DNA from: a virus
DNA: 60,977 nucleotides
Reading direction: 5' to 3' (one strand)
IMG/VR virus record: IMGVR_UViG_3300021519_000001
Coordinates: 1 to 60,977 of that record
The translations under genes and the position numbers were made by a program. Positions 33,714-42,051 of this stretch are shown here, in pieces (position 1 is the stretch's first letter; every line of letters starts with the position of its first letter). The notes under the pieces were generated by a model. It searched no databases. It saw only the letters and a program-made list of their open reading frames with translations, and was not told where the DNA came from.

Positions 33714-35246
33714 ATGACCGACATAACAAAATTCAAAGCGATATTCAGCGGTCTGGATATAGCTTACGGAACCTACCGTATTAACAAGGAGCGCGGTGAT
33801 GGCAAACAAGCAGGGCAAGCTACCGTGGTCAGGAAACCGCCGACTGATGACCTATGGGTACAGCATTTGGATGGTGTTGACCCTTCCCTTGGCATTATTC
33901 CTATTCGTGCCGATAACAGTTGTATTTGGGGTTGCATTGATATTGATCAATACCCTTTGGACCATAAAGGCTTGGTGGAAAAGGTTGCGCAGCTAAAGCT
34001 GCCAATGGTTGTCTGCCGTAGCAAATCAGGAGGAGCACATGTCTTTTTATTTTCTAAGGAGCCTGCTCCGGCGCGGGAATTTCAGGAGTATCTCAAAAAT
34101 GCTGCAGCGCTCTTGGGTGAAGCCGGAAGAGAGATATTCCCCAAACAATCAGAGATTCTTGTTGAGCGCGGCGACACCGGAAACTTTCTCAACCTACCGT
34201 ACTTCGGGGGCGACAACGGCACGCGGTATGCATTCAATGCCGACGGGTCCGCGGCCACGCTTGAAGAGTTCTATGCACTCTATGAAGCCGCCGTCCAAGA
34301 GTTGCCGCTCGTTGTTCCAGAAGCGCCGAAACAAGCGGAGAGTCCCGTCAAAGATGGTCCGCCTTGCCTACAGGCTTTGTGCGCCCAAGGCTTTCCCGAG
34401 GGCACCCGTAACAATGGACTATTTAACATTGGAGTCTTTCTTAAGCGCGCATTCCCCGCTGCTTGGGAAGACAAGATGGTCGAGTACAACTTCAAGTATG
34501 TATCCCCGCCCCTGCCTAACAATGAAGTCCAAATTCTTGTTAAACAAGTCGGCAAGAAAGAATACCTTTATAAGTGCAAAGACGCGCCGCTCAATAGCTT
34601 TTGCAACTCGGGCCTATGTCGATCACGCAAATATGGCATCGGAACCAATGGTCCTGATGCGCCTCAGATAGCAGCGCTGTCCAAGTACGCCAGTGAACCA
34701 CCCCTGTGGTTCTTGGATGTCAACGGACGCAGAGTCGAGTTGGACACCGAGAGTTTGTTCACGCAGGTGGCTTTTCAAAAGGCATGCTTAGAAAAACTTA
34801 ACGTGCTGCCGCCCACTCTTCGCAAGCAAGATTGGGAACAGATGCTGAACGCCCTTCTCAAAGAAATGGTGGAGACAGAACAAATCACCGACGCACCAGA
34901 GGACACAAGCATCACTGGCCGCTTCATGGATCTGCTTGAAGAATTCACCACCCACATGCAAGAGGCAATGGACCGCGAAGAGATGCTCATGGGCCGCCCA
35001 TGGACGGATGTCGATGAAGCAAAAACCTACTTCCGGATCAAGGACCTTGAAGCACACCTGAAGCGTAACAACTTCATTGGCCTGACAGCCCCCAAGATGG
35101 CTCAACGCCTTCGCGACATGGGTGGAGAGCCCATTCCGCTTTTCCTCAAAGGCCGTACTGTGCGCTGTTGGCGTATTCCGCGCTTCCAGAAACAGGACGC
35201 ACCATTCGAGTCACAAACTAAACGAACTGCAGGGAGCCCATTCTGA
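33714..35246 (+). CDS. Archaeo-eukaryotic-type (AEP) DNA primase
   Basis: This 510-residue protein carries the AEP catalytic pattern: D76-I-D78 in CIDIDQY and the S105-G-G-A-H109 motif in CRSKSGGAHVFLF, then FLNLPYF. This resembles TOTE/RepB-like AEP primases. A cysteine cluster at about residues 287-303 (CKDAPLNSFCNSGLC) suggests a zinc knuckle, and the C-terminal third is helical and may bind DNA. It would prime synthesis for the Pol A product. The stop and next start overlap (TGATG). Confidence 0.87.
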   Translation: MTDITKFKAIFSGLDIAYGTYRINKERGDGKQAGQATVVRKPPTDDLWVQHLDGVDPSLGIIPIRADNSCIWGCIDIDQYPLDHKGLVEKVAQLKLPMVVCRSKSGGAHVFLFSKEPAPAREFQEYLKNAAALLGEAGREIFPKQSEILVERGDTGNFLNLPYFGGDNGTRYAFNADGSAATLEEFYALYEAAVQELPLVVPEAPKQAESPVKDGPPCLQALCAQGFPEGTRNNGLFNIGVFLKRAFPAAWEDKMVEYNFKYVSPPLPNNEVQILVKQVGKKEYLYKCKDAPLNSFCNSGLCRSRKYGIGTNGPDAPQIAALSKYASEPPLWFLDVNGRRVELDTESLFTQVAFQKACLEKLNVLPPTLRKQDWEQMLNALLKEMVETEQITDAPEDTSITGRFMDLLEEFTTHMQEAMDREEMLMGRPWTDVDEAKTYFRIKDLEAHLKRNNFIGLTAPKMAQRLRDMGGEPIPLFLKGRTVRCWRIPRFQKQDAPFESQTKRTAGSPF

Positions 35247-35494
35247 TGCTGAAAATTACCGGACACGACGATGCAATCATTGGCCCTGCCTTCATCTGGG
35301 GTAACGGCGAACGTATATCAGTTCTGGTATACGACGCAGAGGCTATTCGCACAACGCTGATGGAACGCGACAACATGGATGCGGACGAAGCACGCGAATA
35401 CATTGAGTTCAATATCGAGGGCGCTTACATGGGCCCCGACACCCCCATCCTTGTTTGGATGGAAGATTTGTGGGATGAGGAGTATGACGAATGA
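35246..35494 (+). CDS. Small acidic replication-operon protein
   Basis: This 82-residue acidic protein has ERISVLVYDAEAIRTTLMERDNMDADEAREYIEFNIEGAYMGPDTPILVWMEDL. The DADEAREYIEFNIEGAYMG pattern recurs in phage genomes as an unnamed conserved protein. It overlaps the primase stop by one base and the next gene by four. Function unknown; co-transcription with primase and helicase suggests a replication-linked role. Confidence 0.7.
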   Translation: MLKITGHDDAIIGPAFIWGNGERISVLVYDAEAIRTTLMERDNMDADEAREYIEFNIEGAYMGPDTPILVWMEDLWDEEYDE

Positions 35495-35718
35495 AAACAA
35501 TAATTCATGTCAACCAACACGTTGTAAAAGCCAATAAGAAAAACGGGACTAACGATCCTGTGCTGACTGTTAAAACATACAAGGCCAACAGATATGCGCA
35601 CAGCGTAGAAATTGTTGGCCCTTCTAAAGTTGTCTACAGCCCAGACAAGGCCTTGTCCTGTGGCGCTCACGTATGGATTGAAACCCACGCTGAAGTTTTA
35701 GTGCGTGAGGAACCATGA
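35491..35718 (+). CDS. Conserved small protein of the replication operon
   Basis: This 75-residue protein has MKTIIHVNQHVVKANKKNG, VLTVKTYKANRYAHSVEIVG and KALSCGAHVWIETHAEV. I know close relatives in many phages and mobile elements as hypothetical proteins. It looks like a compact beta domain with a single Cys. It is coupled by ATGA overlaps to both neighbours. Confidence 0.72.
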   Translation: MKTIIHVNQHVVKANKKNGTNDPVLTVKTYKANRYAHSVEIVGPSKVVYSPDKALSCGAHVWIETHAEVLVREEP

Positions 35719-37214
35719 CTGATATACGCAAGGTCTTTGGGCCGCCCGGGTCAGGGAAAACTACGTACCTTTTAAATGTTGTTGACCGTGAGTTGGCAGC
35801 CGATCTGTCTTCAATGCAGATCGGCTATTTTTCTTTTACCAAGAAAGCAGCGACAGAGGCCAAGGACCGAGCGATTGCAAAGTTTCCTGCATTGAATGCG
35901 CGCACTGACTTCCCCTATTTCCGAACCCTGCACAGCTTGGCTTTCCACTGCCTAGCCGTTAAGGTGGACTTCATGATGAAGCCCGCGGATTACCGAGAGT
36001 TTGCAGCGCAGGCCGGCATTCAAATGAATGTGGTCCAAGAAGATGATGTGGACATGGCCAAGGCCGACAACCCGATCTTGAACGAGATTAATCTTGCCCG
36101 CATCCGCGGAGTAGATCTGCGTGAACACTACAACCAGTGTGGCCTTGATATCGAATGGCATCACTTTGAATTTGTCGAAAGATCGTATCGGCACTACAAA
36201 CGTAGTAAAGAACTACTTGACTTCACCGACCTGCTAGAAATGATTGTGGTGCAGCCCGAGCGTCTTCCATCTTTGGAAGTGCTGATTGTTGACGAAGCAC
36301 AGGATTTGTCACGTTTGCAGTGGCAGCTTGTCGAATCCCTCGCTAAAAAATCCAAACGGGTATTCCTCGCCGGCGACGACGATCAGGCAGTGTTCACTTG
36401 GGCAGGGGCAGATGTCAAGAGCTTCTTGTCATTTGAAGGCCAGATTACAGTTCTTGATCAGTCCTACCGCGTCCCATCAATCGTTCACAAACTTGCTAAC
36501 AAAGTTGTGGAGCAAATTAAAGAGCGGCAAGAAAAAGAATGGAAGCCCCGCGACTACGAGGGCGCTGTCATGACCTACTACCGGTTTGAAGATGTGCCGA
36601 TTGATGACGGCCAATGGCTCATCATGGGCAGCACCAACTATCTTTTGAACCCTGTGCATGAATGGCTCAGAGCCTCTGGAATCCTTTTTGAGCGCTCAGG
36701 GGTACCAAGCCTTAGCCACCCTCTTTTAAAAGCCGTACAGACGTGGGAAAAGCTGCGCAAAGGGGAGTTCCTGTATGGCGATAAGATCAAAAACGTCTAC
36801 AAGTACATTGGTGGGGAGTTCATTGCCCGAGGACACCGGACCTTCAAGGGTGACCCGCTGGTTGAATACAGCATCAAGGATCTGCAGAATGGCTTTGGCC
36901 TACAGACCGATGCAATCTGGCACCAAGCCCTTTCCCGCATCAGCGAAGACAAGCGTGATTACCTGACCGCAGTTCTGCGCCGCGGAACAAAGCTCTCAAC
37001 CATGGGCCGGATCAAACTGTCCACGATCCACGGAGCCAAGGGTGGGGAGGCGGATAATGTGCTGCTGCTCATGGATCTGAGCCCTAAGTTTGCAAAAGAG
37101 TACGCAACTAACGGGGATAACGTTCATCGACTCTTTTATGTGGGAATAACCCGCGCAAAAAAGACCTTGCATTTAGTTTTACCCAAACATATTGAAAAAG
37201 GCTTCAAAATATGA
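35715..37214 (+). CDS. SF1 UvrD/Rep-family DNA helicase
   Basis: This 499-residue protein has motif I FGPPGSGKTT (8-17), motif II VDEAQD (192-197), motif III LAGDDDQAVFTWAGA (219-232), motif V STIHGAKGGEADNV and motif VI RLFYVGITRAKKTLHLV. It is shorter than bacterial UvrD and lacks large 1B/2B insertions, as usual in phage versions. It overlaps the DNA polymerase gene by four bases, so it probably unwinds DNA for that polymerase. Confidence 0.94.
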   Translation: MTDIRKVFGPPGSGKTTYLLNVVDRELAADLSSMQIGYFSFTKKAATEAKDRAIAKFPALNARTDFPYFRTLHSLAFHCLAVKVDFMMKPADYREFAAQAGIQMNVVQEDDVDMAKADNPILNEINLARIRGVDLREHYNQCGLDIEWHHFEFVERSYRHYKRSKELLDFTDLLEMIVVQPERLPSLEVLIVDEAQDLSRLQWQLVESLAKKSKRVFLAGDDDQAVFTWAGADVKSFLSFEGQITVLDQSYRVPSIVHKLANKVVEQIKERQEKEWKPRDYEGAVMTYYRFEDVPIDDGQWLIMGSTNYLLNPVHEWLRASGILFERSGVPSLSHPLLKAVQTWEKLRKGEFLYGDKIKNVYKYIGGEFIARGHRTFKGDPLVEYSIKDLQNGFGLQTDAIWHQALSRISEDKRDYLTAVLRRGTKLSTMGRIKLSTIHGAKGGEADNVLLLMDLSPKFAKEYATNGDNVHRLFYVGITRAKKTLHLVLPKHIEKGFKI

Positions 37215-39076
37215 AAACAGTTCCACTTTTCCCCACTCCCACAGAATGGGTGGCTCCGGAAGTGTTTCCAAACCTTTCAACAGCGAAAGAGATTGCAATT
37301 GACCTTGAAACATGCGACCCCAACTTGGAATCCATGGGCCCGGGATGGGCTAGGAACGACGGTTTCGTTGTCGGCTACGCCCTTGCCGTCGATGGATGGT
37401 CTGGATATTTTCCGGTGGCGCATCAGGGTGGTGGAAATCTGGACAGACGCAGAGTGGAGAGATGGATCACGGACGTACTGGCTTACCCTTCCGATAAGGT
37501 TATGCATAACGCCGCCTATGACTTGGGGTGGCTACAAGCAAGTGGTTTTAAGGTCAACGGACGGATCGTTGATACCATGCTCGCGGCCCCTATTCTTGAC
37601 GAAAACCGTTTCAGCTATTCTCTCAACGCCTTGGGATTTGACTACCTCCAAGAAGCCAAGTCCGAGCAAGGGCTCAAACAAGCCGCTGCAGACTTCGGAG
37701 TCCATCCGAAAAAAGAACTTTGGAAACTACCCGCCATGTATGTGGGAGAGTACGCTGAACAGGATGCAGCGCTCACACTGAAACTGTGGCAAGCATTTAA
37801 GATCCGCATGCGTCAGGATGAAGTCGAATCCATCTTCAATCTCGAAACAGAAGCCTTTCCCGTCCTGCACAACATGACAAGCCGCGGCATCCGGTTTGAC
37901 CGCAGCAAATGTGAGCAGTTGATTGAGCAATTGATCGCCCGTGAGAAACAAATCCACAAGGACCTCAAGTCACTTGTCGGATCCAACGTCGATATCTGGG
38001 CCGCACAAAGCATCGCCCTAGCGTTTGACAAGCTTCACCTGCCCTATGCAAAGACCGAGAACGGCCAACCAAGCTTTACAAAAGGCTTCTTGGATGGTTG
38101 TGAGCATCCGATTGCCAAGATGATTGTGGAAGCGCGCGAGACCAACAAAACGCACAGCACCTTCCTGCAGCCGTACCTTCACTTCAGTGAAAAGACAGGG
38201 CGAATCCATCCGCACGTCAACCAGATGCGCTCCGATGATGGCGGCACTGTCACCGGCCGTCTGTCCATGGCCAATCCTAATTTGCAGCAAGTCCCTGCCC
38301 GCCACGAGATCATCGGCCCCATGGTGCGCAGCCTGTTTCTTCCCGAAGAGGGCGAGATGTGGGCATCAAATGACTTCTCTTCACAGGAACCAAGGCTCTT
38401 AGTCCACTACGCGTCCCTGCTCGATTTACCCGGAGCCGACAAGATGGTGGGTGCCTATCAGAACGACCCCAACACCGATTTCCACCAGATGGTTGCCGAT
38501 ATGGCCGGCATCAAACGTAAAGCTGCCAAGACCATTGGCTTGGGCTTGATGTACGGCATGGGCAAGAACAAATTGGCAGCGCAACTGGACCTAAACCTTG
38601 ATGAAGCGTCAGAACTTATCGACCAATTCCACAGGAATGTTCCGTTCCTGAAAGGCACCGTCAACGCCGTAATGAAAAGGATCGAGCATCCCGCATCCAA
38701 CGGATCCATCCGCACCCTTCTTGGACGTAAGTGCCGGTTCCCACTTTGGGAGCCAATGGAGTGGGGCGTGAACAAAGCGCTGCCTCGTGAGCAAGCCATC
38801 ATGGAATATGGTCAGAGGATCAAGCGCGCAGGCACTTACAAGGGATTGAACCGCCTCATCCAAGGCTCGGCAGCAGACCAGACAAAGGCAGCAATGGTTG
38901 CATTAGCGCGGGAGGGGATCATGCCCATGCTGCAGGTTCATGATGAACTGGCATTGAGCGTCAAGACAAAAGAAGAAGCGCAGCGTGCAGCAAAGATTAT
39001 GGCAACGTGCGTCAACATGCAAATCCCCAGTCGGTGCGATGTGGAAGTCGGACCAAGCTGGGGAGAAGCAAAGTAA
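37211..39076 (+). CDS. Family A DNA polymerase with proofreading exonuclease
   Basis: This 621-residue protein has a 3'-5' exonuclease domain (D31-L-E33; HNAAYDLGWL; YAEQDAALTLKLW) and polymerase motifs A (DFSSQEPR from D388), B (RKAAKTIGLGLMYG, residues 436-449) and C (H577-D578-E579). There is no 5'-3' nuclease domain. The residue aligned with E. coli Phe762 is Leu444. Its TAA directly abuts the stop of the convergent gene with no gap. It is the main replicative polymerase by inference. Confidence 0.95.
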   Translation: MKTVPLFPTPTEWVAPEVFPNLSTAKEIAIDLETCDPNLESMGPGWARNDGFVVGYALAVDGWSGYFPVAHQGGGNLDRRRVERWITDVLAYPSDKVMHNAAYDLGWLQASGFKVNGRIVDTMLAAPILDENRFSYSLNALGFDYLQEAKSEQGLKQAAADFGVHPKKELWKLPAMYVGEYAEQDAALTLKLWQAFKIRMRQDEVESIFNLETEAFPVLHNMTSRGIRFDRSKCEQLIEQLIAREKQIHKDLKSLVGSNVDIWAAQSIALAFDKLHLPYAKTENGQPSFTKGFLDGCEHPIAKMIVEARETNKTHSTFLQPYLHFSEKTGRIHPHVNQMRSDDGGTVTGRLSMANPNLQQVPARHEIIGPMVRSLFLPEEGEMWASNDFSSQEPRLLVHYASLLDLPGADKMVGAYQNDPNTDFHQMVADMAGIKRKAAKTIGLGLMYGMGKNKLAAQLDLNLDEASELIDQFHRNVPFLKGTVNAVMKRIEHPASNGSIRTLLGRKCRFPLWEPMEWGVNKALPREQAIMEYGQRIKRAGTYKGLNRLIQGSAADQTKAAMVALAREGIMPMLQVHDELALSVKTKEEAQRAAKIMATCVNMQIPSRCDVEVGPSWGEAK

Positions 39077-39604
39077 TCAGCGGATACGCCCTTCAAGGCG
39101 GTCTGCTACCAACTTGGCGTAGCCGGCGATATCTAACCAGTGGTCAACCACATCAGGATTGCCGTTCACAATGCGGCCAATCTTGTGAATGATCATGTCC
39201 ATGGCTTCGGCCTGATCGTGTGCCAACGTCTTGTCACGATTGTTCAAAGCATTCTGTACAACACGTTTCAACATCTGCATGACTTCAGCGCCCTCGATAA
39301 ACTTGCCGTACTCCACGGCCCGAGCGTCAAGGGTCACGTCTACCTCATCAGGGAAGTCAAACATCTCAATCTCCAACGGTGCGCTGCCGGCAGCGCTCTG
39401 CTGTGCAGGGGCAAGCGTGGCCAACTGCTCAGACCTCTTGGGGAACACAAAGCCTGCCTTCTTCATCGTGTTGCGTAGAACATAGATGGATTGCTTGGTC
39501 AGGCCAAATCGCACTGCTACTTCATTTGGCGCTGCAGCGGGATTACTCTGCATAAATGAGCGAGCTTTTGCGGTTTTTGTATTTTTACGTTTAGTTGCTT
39601 TCAT
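39077..39604 (-). CDS. DUF6378-like protein with helix-turn-helix
   Basis: This 175-residue protein has a basic N-terminus, a probable helix-turn-helix (NEVAVRFGLTKQSIYVLRNTMKKAG) and a C-terminal domain with MDMIIHKIGRIVNGNPDVVDHWLDIAGYAKLVADRL, matching my memory of DUF6378, a MazG-like small helical domain. DNA binding is inferred from the first part; a nucleotide-related function for the second is uncertain. It is the last gene of the leftward operon; start and previous stop overlap (ATGA). Confidence 0.72.
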   Translation of the reverse strand: MKATKRKNTKTAKARSFMQSNPAAAPNEVAVRFGLTKQSIYVLRNTMKKAGFVFPKRSEQLATLAPAQQSAAGSAPLEIEMFDFPDEVDVTLDARAVEYGKFIEGAEVMQMLKRVVQNALNNRDKTLAHDQAEAMDMIIHKIGRIVNGNPDVVDHWLDIAGYAKLVADRLEGRIR

Positions 39605-39765
39605 ATTGGACTCTCTTCATATTGCGATAAATCGCGTTGGGTTGGTTTAGGAAAGAACTTTGGATCAAGTCTCGTGAATGGCCACCACGCCATCAACTCT
39701 TCTTGACTCAAAGGTTTTTGCGGCTCTTTAAGTTGCAGCTTCTTCTGATTTTGTGAACACTTCAT
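39601..39765 (-). CDS. Small conserved protein, leftward operon
   Basis: A 54-codon frame (MKCSQNQKKLQLKEPQ ...) whose part LDPKFFPKPTQRDLSQYEESPI looks like a recurrent phage motif. The stop overlaps the next start as ATGA. From the first ATG it overlaps the upstream gene by 38 bases; the ATG at 39693 (MAWWPF), preceded by AAGAAGAG, would avoid most overlap and give 30 residues. Function unknown. Confidence 0.55.
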   Translation of the reverse strand: MKCSQNQKKLQLKEPQKPLSQEELMAWWPFTRLDPKFFPKPTQRDLSQYEESPI

Positions 39766-39910
39766 AATATTTCTTTGGCATTGGTGCTTTTTTTTCTAAC
39801 TGCTTGCGCAGCCATTCAGCACCTCCTAATTGGTTAAAAATCATCCACTGTCTATCCGACATCCTTACTTGTCTTCCGATCAGTGGCTCGGGTGGTTTGG
39901 GTCTTGGCAT
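39728..39910 (-). CDS. Small helical protein, leftward operon
   Basis: This 60-residue protein has PEPLIGRQVRMSDRQWMIFNQLGGAEWLRKQLEKKAP, a pattern I know from ribbon-helix/HTH-like small phage proteins. AGGAA lies upstream. It overlaps its upstream neighbour by 59 bases in another frame. DNA binding is possible from size and charge, not proven. Confidence 0.62.
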   Translation of the reverse strand: MPRPKPPEPLIGRQVRMSDRQWMIFNQLGGAEWLRKQLEKKAPMPKKYYEVFTKSEEAAT

Positions 39911-40088
39911 GTTGTAATAAATTCCTTGTTGTTAATCGTTTGGTCCAGCAACTGGCGCAATGCCATTTCGTTGCACTTAATTCCACTCCCCCCTCAGGCG
40001 GGCGAGGCTGCATGCAGTTGTTACATAACTGGTATTTATGCACCGGCTGCTTGCTCCCCAATTGCAAGTGTCTGGTTGTGAAGCTCAT
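39852..40088 (-). CDS. Small zinc-binding protein
   Basis: This 78-residue protein has C22-x2-C25 (LCNNCMQ) and C44-x2-C47 (CASC) separated by PRPPEGGVELSATKWH, a four-cysteine zinc knuckle. AAGAAAGAGGATG lies upstream of the ATG but is inside the glycosyltransferase gene, which it overlaps by 53 bases. The C-terminal 30 residues are basic. It may bind DNA or a protein partner. Confidence 0.6.
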   Translation of the reverse strand: MSFTTRHLQLGSKQPVHKYQLCNNCMQPRPPEGGVELSATKWHCASCWTKRLTTRNLLQHAKTQTTRATDRKTSKDVG

Positions 40089-40758
40089 GTTCCATCCTCT
40101 TTCTTAAAAACTCTTCATAATCACCTTCGTACTTCTTCACCCCGAAGTGATCACACGTGTAAGCCACATCAACAAAGATCTTGAACCCTGCATCCGTTAG
40201 CTTCTTGCAAAGCTGCACATCCTCCGAAATCAATCCCCCATCAATGATCTGCAGATCACAGATCAAGCGCCGAGGCTTGTCCTCAAAGTAAGGCGTCGAT
40301 TGCTCCCAAACAGCCGTCATGGCCGCACGAGAAAGGCGCAAGAATCCAGTGCCAATGCACTCGACCTCTAGCAGATTCACATACGGGTTCCAACTGTGCT
40401 TCCAAGGGTCCTCAGGACGCAGGTTATAGCGCTCCTCCTCCACCTTCATCGGAACAGGAACACCCACCACGTCCACGGGATGATCAATCAAATCAAAGAA
40501 AGCCTGTGCGTCAAAGGATTGGTCCGAATCAATGAAAACAATGTCGTCCACCCCCGCGTCATAGGCTTCCCCAAACAGATTGCTTCTAGCCTTTTGCAGC
40601 AGCGCCTCACCCATCCAAAAGTTAAGATTCAACTCCAAGTCAGGCCTTTCCACCGCAGCGCGCTGAAAGATCACGGCCATCGTGACCGCAAAGTCACAGA
40701 CAACCTTGCCGTCATAAGACGGGCAAAGAATGGCAACTTTTCGTTTAGTAAAGCTCAC
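40036..40758 (-). CDS. GT-A-fold glycosyltransferase-like protein
   Basis: This 240-residue protein starts at GTG, after GGAACATGAAAC. It opens with KRKVAILCPSYDGKVV, and the DxD motif that binds nucleotide-sugar metal occurs as D77-S-D79 in DDIVFIDSDQSF; a later ECIGTGFLRLSRAAM and SEDVQLCKKLTDAGF are family A glycosyltransferase features. It could modify phage DNA bases, host surface sugars or virion proteins; there is no companion base-hydroxymethylase to decide. It stands out among tiny genes. Confidence 0.8.
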   Translation of the reverse strand: MSFTKRKVAILCPSYDGKVVCDFAVTMAVIFQRAAVERPDLELNLNFWMGEALLQKARSNLFGEAYDAGVDDIVFIDSDQSFDAQAFFDLIDHPVDVVGVPVPMKVEEERYNLRPEDPWKHSWNPYVNLLEVECIGTGFLRLSRAAMTAVWEQSTPYFEDKPRRLICDLQIIDGGLISEDVQLCKKLTDAGFKIFVDVAYTCDHFGVKKYEGDYEEFLRKRMEHELHNQTLAIGEQAAGA

Positions 40759-40957
40759 GTTTCATGTTCCTGATAACAATCGTAAAACCGCTTATTGTGT
40801 CAGGGCCAAAAACCTTCATCTTCTCGATTTCCCTAGCCACCTCTTCAAGGACCAAGTTACGAATCTTTTCACTGACCTCGTTCCTGTCTAACTGCGCTTC
40901 GACCATCTGGCGCTTACGCCAACCCATGGCCTTTTCCCATATGCTTAGTTCTTTCAT
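40745..40957 (-). CDS. Small helical protein
   Basis: This 70-residue protein has an N-terminal helix (MKELSIWEKAMGWRKRQMVEAQL) and heptad-like SEKIRNLVLEEVAREIEKMKVFG, then beta residues TIVIRNMKREL. A strong AAAGGAG lies ten bases upstream. It overlaps the glycosyltransferase start by 14 bases. Function unknown. Confidence 0.6.
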   Translation of the reverse strand: MKELSIWEKAMGWRKRQMVEAQLDRNEVSEKIRNLVLEEVAREIEKMKVFGPDTISGFTIVIRNMKRELY

Positions 40958-41124
40958 GTATTGCGCTCCTTTAATTTGGCTTCAACATCTCGGATTGTTT
41001 GAATCAAAGCCGCGCGCAAGGCTTGGTCTTTCTTTTCACCCACATTCCAAATCTCTTTGCGCTCTTCCTCCGTCAGCCCCTTCCAAGGGCGCACGTATTC
41101 CTGAATATCGTCGTCATCTTTCAT
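40954..41124 (-). CDS. Small acidic helical protein
   Basis: A 56-residue frame with a very strong GAAGGAGG site. It starts KDDDDIQEYVRPWKGLTEEERKEIW and ends in a charged helix ALRAALIQTIRDVEAKLKERNT. The ends overlap neighbours as ATGA on both sides. The overlap pattern and ribosome site support that it is real; function unknown. Confidence 0.65.
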   Translation of the reverse strand: MKDDDDIQEYVRPWKGLTEEERKEIWNVGEKKDQALRAALIQTIRDVEAKLKERNT

Positions 41125-41276
41125 TTGTCCTCCTTCAGCTTGTCGTTTGCCAGTTCCATCATGCGTCGATAGATCTCAGGATCCTTCTCTTTAAGCCGCC
41201 CCAAAAACAGCGGCAGCCATGTTTCATCAGTCGGCAAATTGCGCATCAATTCACCTAATTCTTTGTATGTGGTCAT
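41121..41276 (-). CDS. Small helical protein
   Basis: A 51-residue frame (MTTYKELGELMRNLPTDETWLPLF ... ANDKLKEDK) with AGGGGA upstream and ATGA overlaps at both ends. Two short amphipathic helices are likely. Function unknown; supported by operon fit. Confidence 0.62.
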   Translation of the reverse strand: MTTYKELGELMRNLPTDETWLPLFLGRLKEKDPEIYRRMMELANDKLKEDK

Positions 41277-41491
41277 GCTTGTCCCCTTGCTCGGATTTTG
41301 AATGCCATATCTTTTATATGTTCATCAGTAACTATGTTGTCGTAAACATAGTCACACATCTTTGCACACGCCTCACGCTCATGCTGTGCTACTAGCTTGG
41401 CAAATGCCCATAAAGGTTCATATCCACTGTCACCAGTTGCGTACTGCCAACCAGTTTGTTTTGCCATCTCAATCATTTCATCTTGTGTCAT
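41273..41491 (-). CDS. Conserved small protein, leftward operon
   Basis: This 72-residue protein has WAFAKLVAQHEREACAKMCDYVYDN and ends AFKIRARGQA. The REACAK-x-CD ... IRARG pattern recurs in many phages as an unnamed small protein. It is linked by ATGA overlaps to both neighbours. Two Cys lie in the central helix. Function unknown. Confidence 0.7.
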   Translation of the reverse strand: MTQDEMIEMAKQTGWQYATGDSGYEPLWAFAKLVAQHEREACAKMCDYVYDNIVTDEHIKDMAFKIRARGQA

Positions 41492-41685
41492 AGCTTCTCC
41501 TCATACTTGCTGCACTCTTCCAACCAAATAGGGTCAAAGTTCCACGGCCAATGGAACCAACCCTTCTGCGCTGCCCTAGCATTGCCAGAGATTTGCGCCT
41601 TAGGCTCCAAGCATTGGATGTGATGCGTCATGGGCAAAGGATCGCGGTTCACGCACTTGTGGCAGTCAGGCTTGCTCATACTCAT
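41488..41685 (-). CDS. Cys-containing small protein
   Basis: This 65-residue protein has C8-x2-C11 (CHKCVNR) and later C25 and C58, with a Trp-rich GWFHWPWNFDPIWLEEC end. I know this arrangement from unnamed conserved phage proteins. Metal binding is probable from the CxxC and later Cys. It overlaps its upstream gene by 20 bases and the downstream gene by four. Confidence 0.7.
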   Translation of the reverse strand: MSMSKPDCHKCVNRDPLPMTHHIQCLEPKAQISGNARAAQKGWFHWPWNFDPIWLEECSKYEEKL

Positions 41686-41863
41686 CCTTTATCTTCTGAC
41701 GATTGATCATGGCCTGCATGGGATCGGTGTCACCCATCAGCACTTCAAGCAGCAGCCTATCTATTGCCTTCAATTGCTTTTCCAATGCCGCGTTCTTGGT
41801 AACCATCTCACCACAAGCGGCAACATATGGCCGCAGCAGTTCTAGTTCTCTTTGCTCAGTCAT
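41666..41863 (-). CDS. Small coiled-coil protein
   Basis: This 65-residue protein is mainly one coiled helix (LRPYVAACGEMVTKNAALEKQLKAIDRLLLEVLMG) with a charged tail. The start overlaps the previous stop as ATGA. Function unknown. Confidence 0.63.
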   Translation of the reverse strand: MTEQRELELLRPYVAACGEMVTKNAALEKQLKAIDRLLLEVLMGDTDPMQAMINRQKIKDEYEQA

Positions 41864-42051
41864 AATTGCCTCGCTTTCATCATTGCATCTGCATAGTGGT
41901 AAGCCATGGATGCCGCATCATTTATATTGAACGACTCCGCATCGTTCATTTCCTTAATAGCCATAGGCAAAGCGGCAGCAGCGAAGTAATCGCGCAGCGC
42001 CATACCTTTGATATGGCTTAGGTGTGAGTTTGGAAATGCAAATTCAGTCAT
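41860..42051 (-). CDS. Conserved small protein with LRDYFAAAA motif
   Basis: This 63-residue protein has GMALRDYFAAAALPMAIKEM and AAASMAYHYADAMMKAR-like helices. The LRDYFAA ... AY-x-x-ADAM pattern is very widespread in phages and prophages. Its role is not established to my knowledge. It is coupled by ATGA overlaps to both neighbours. Confidence 0.72.
   Translation of the reverse strand: MTEFAFPNSHLSHIKGMALRDYFAAAALPMAIKEMNDAESFNINDAASMAYHYADAMMKARQL

Noticed and set aside
39077-39604. A CI-type repressor, because of the helix-turn-helix near the N-terminus
   Set aside because: The C-terminal half resembles DUF6378 rather than a repressor oligomerisation domain, and it is the last gene of an early operon rather than divergent at an operator.
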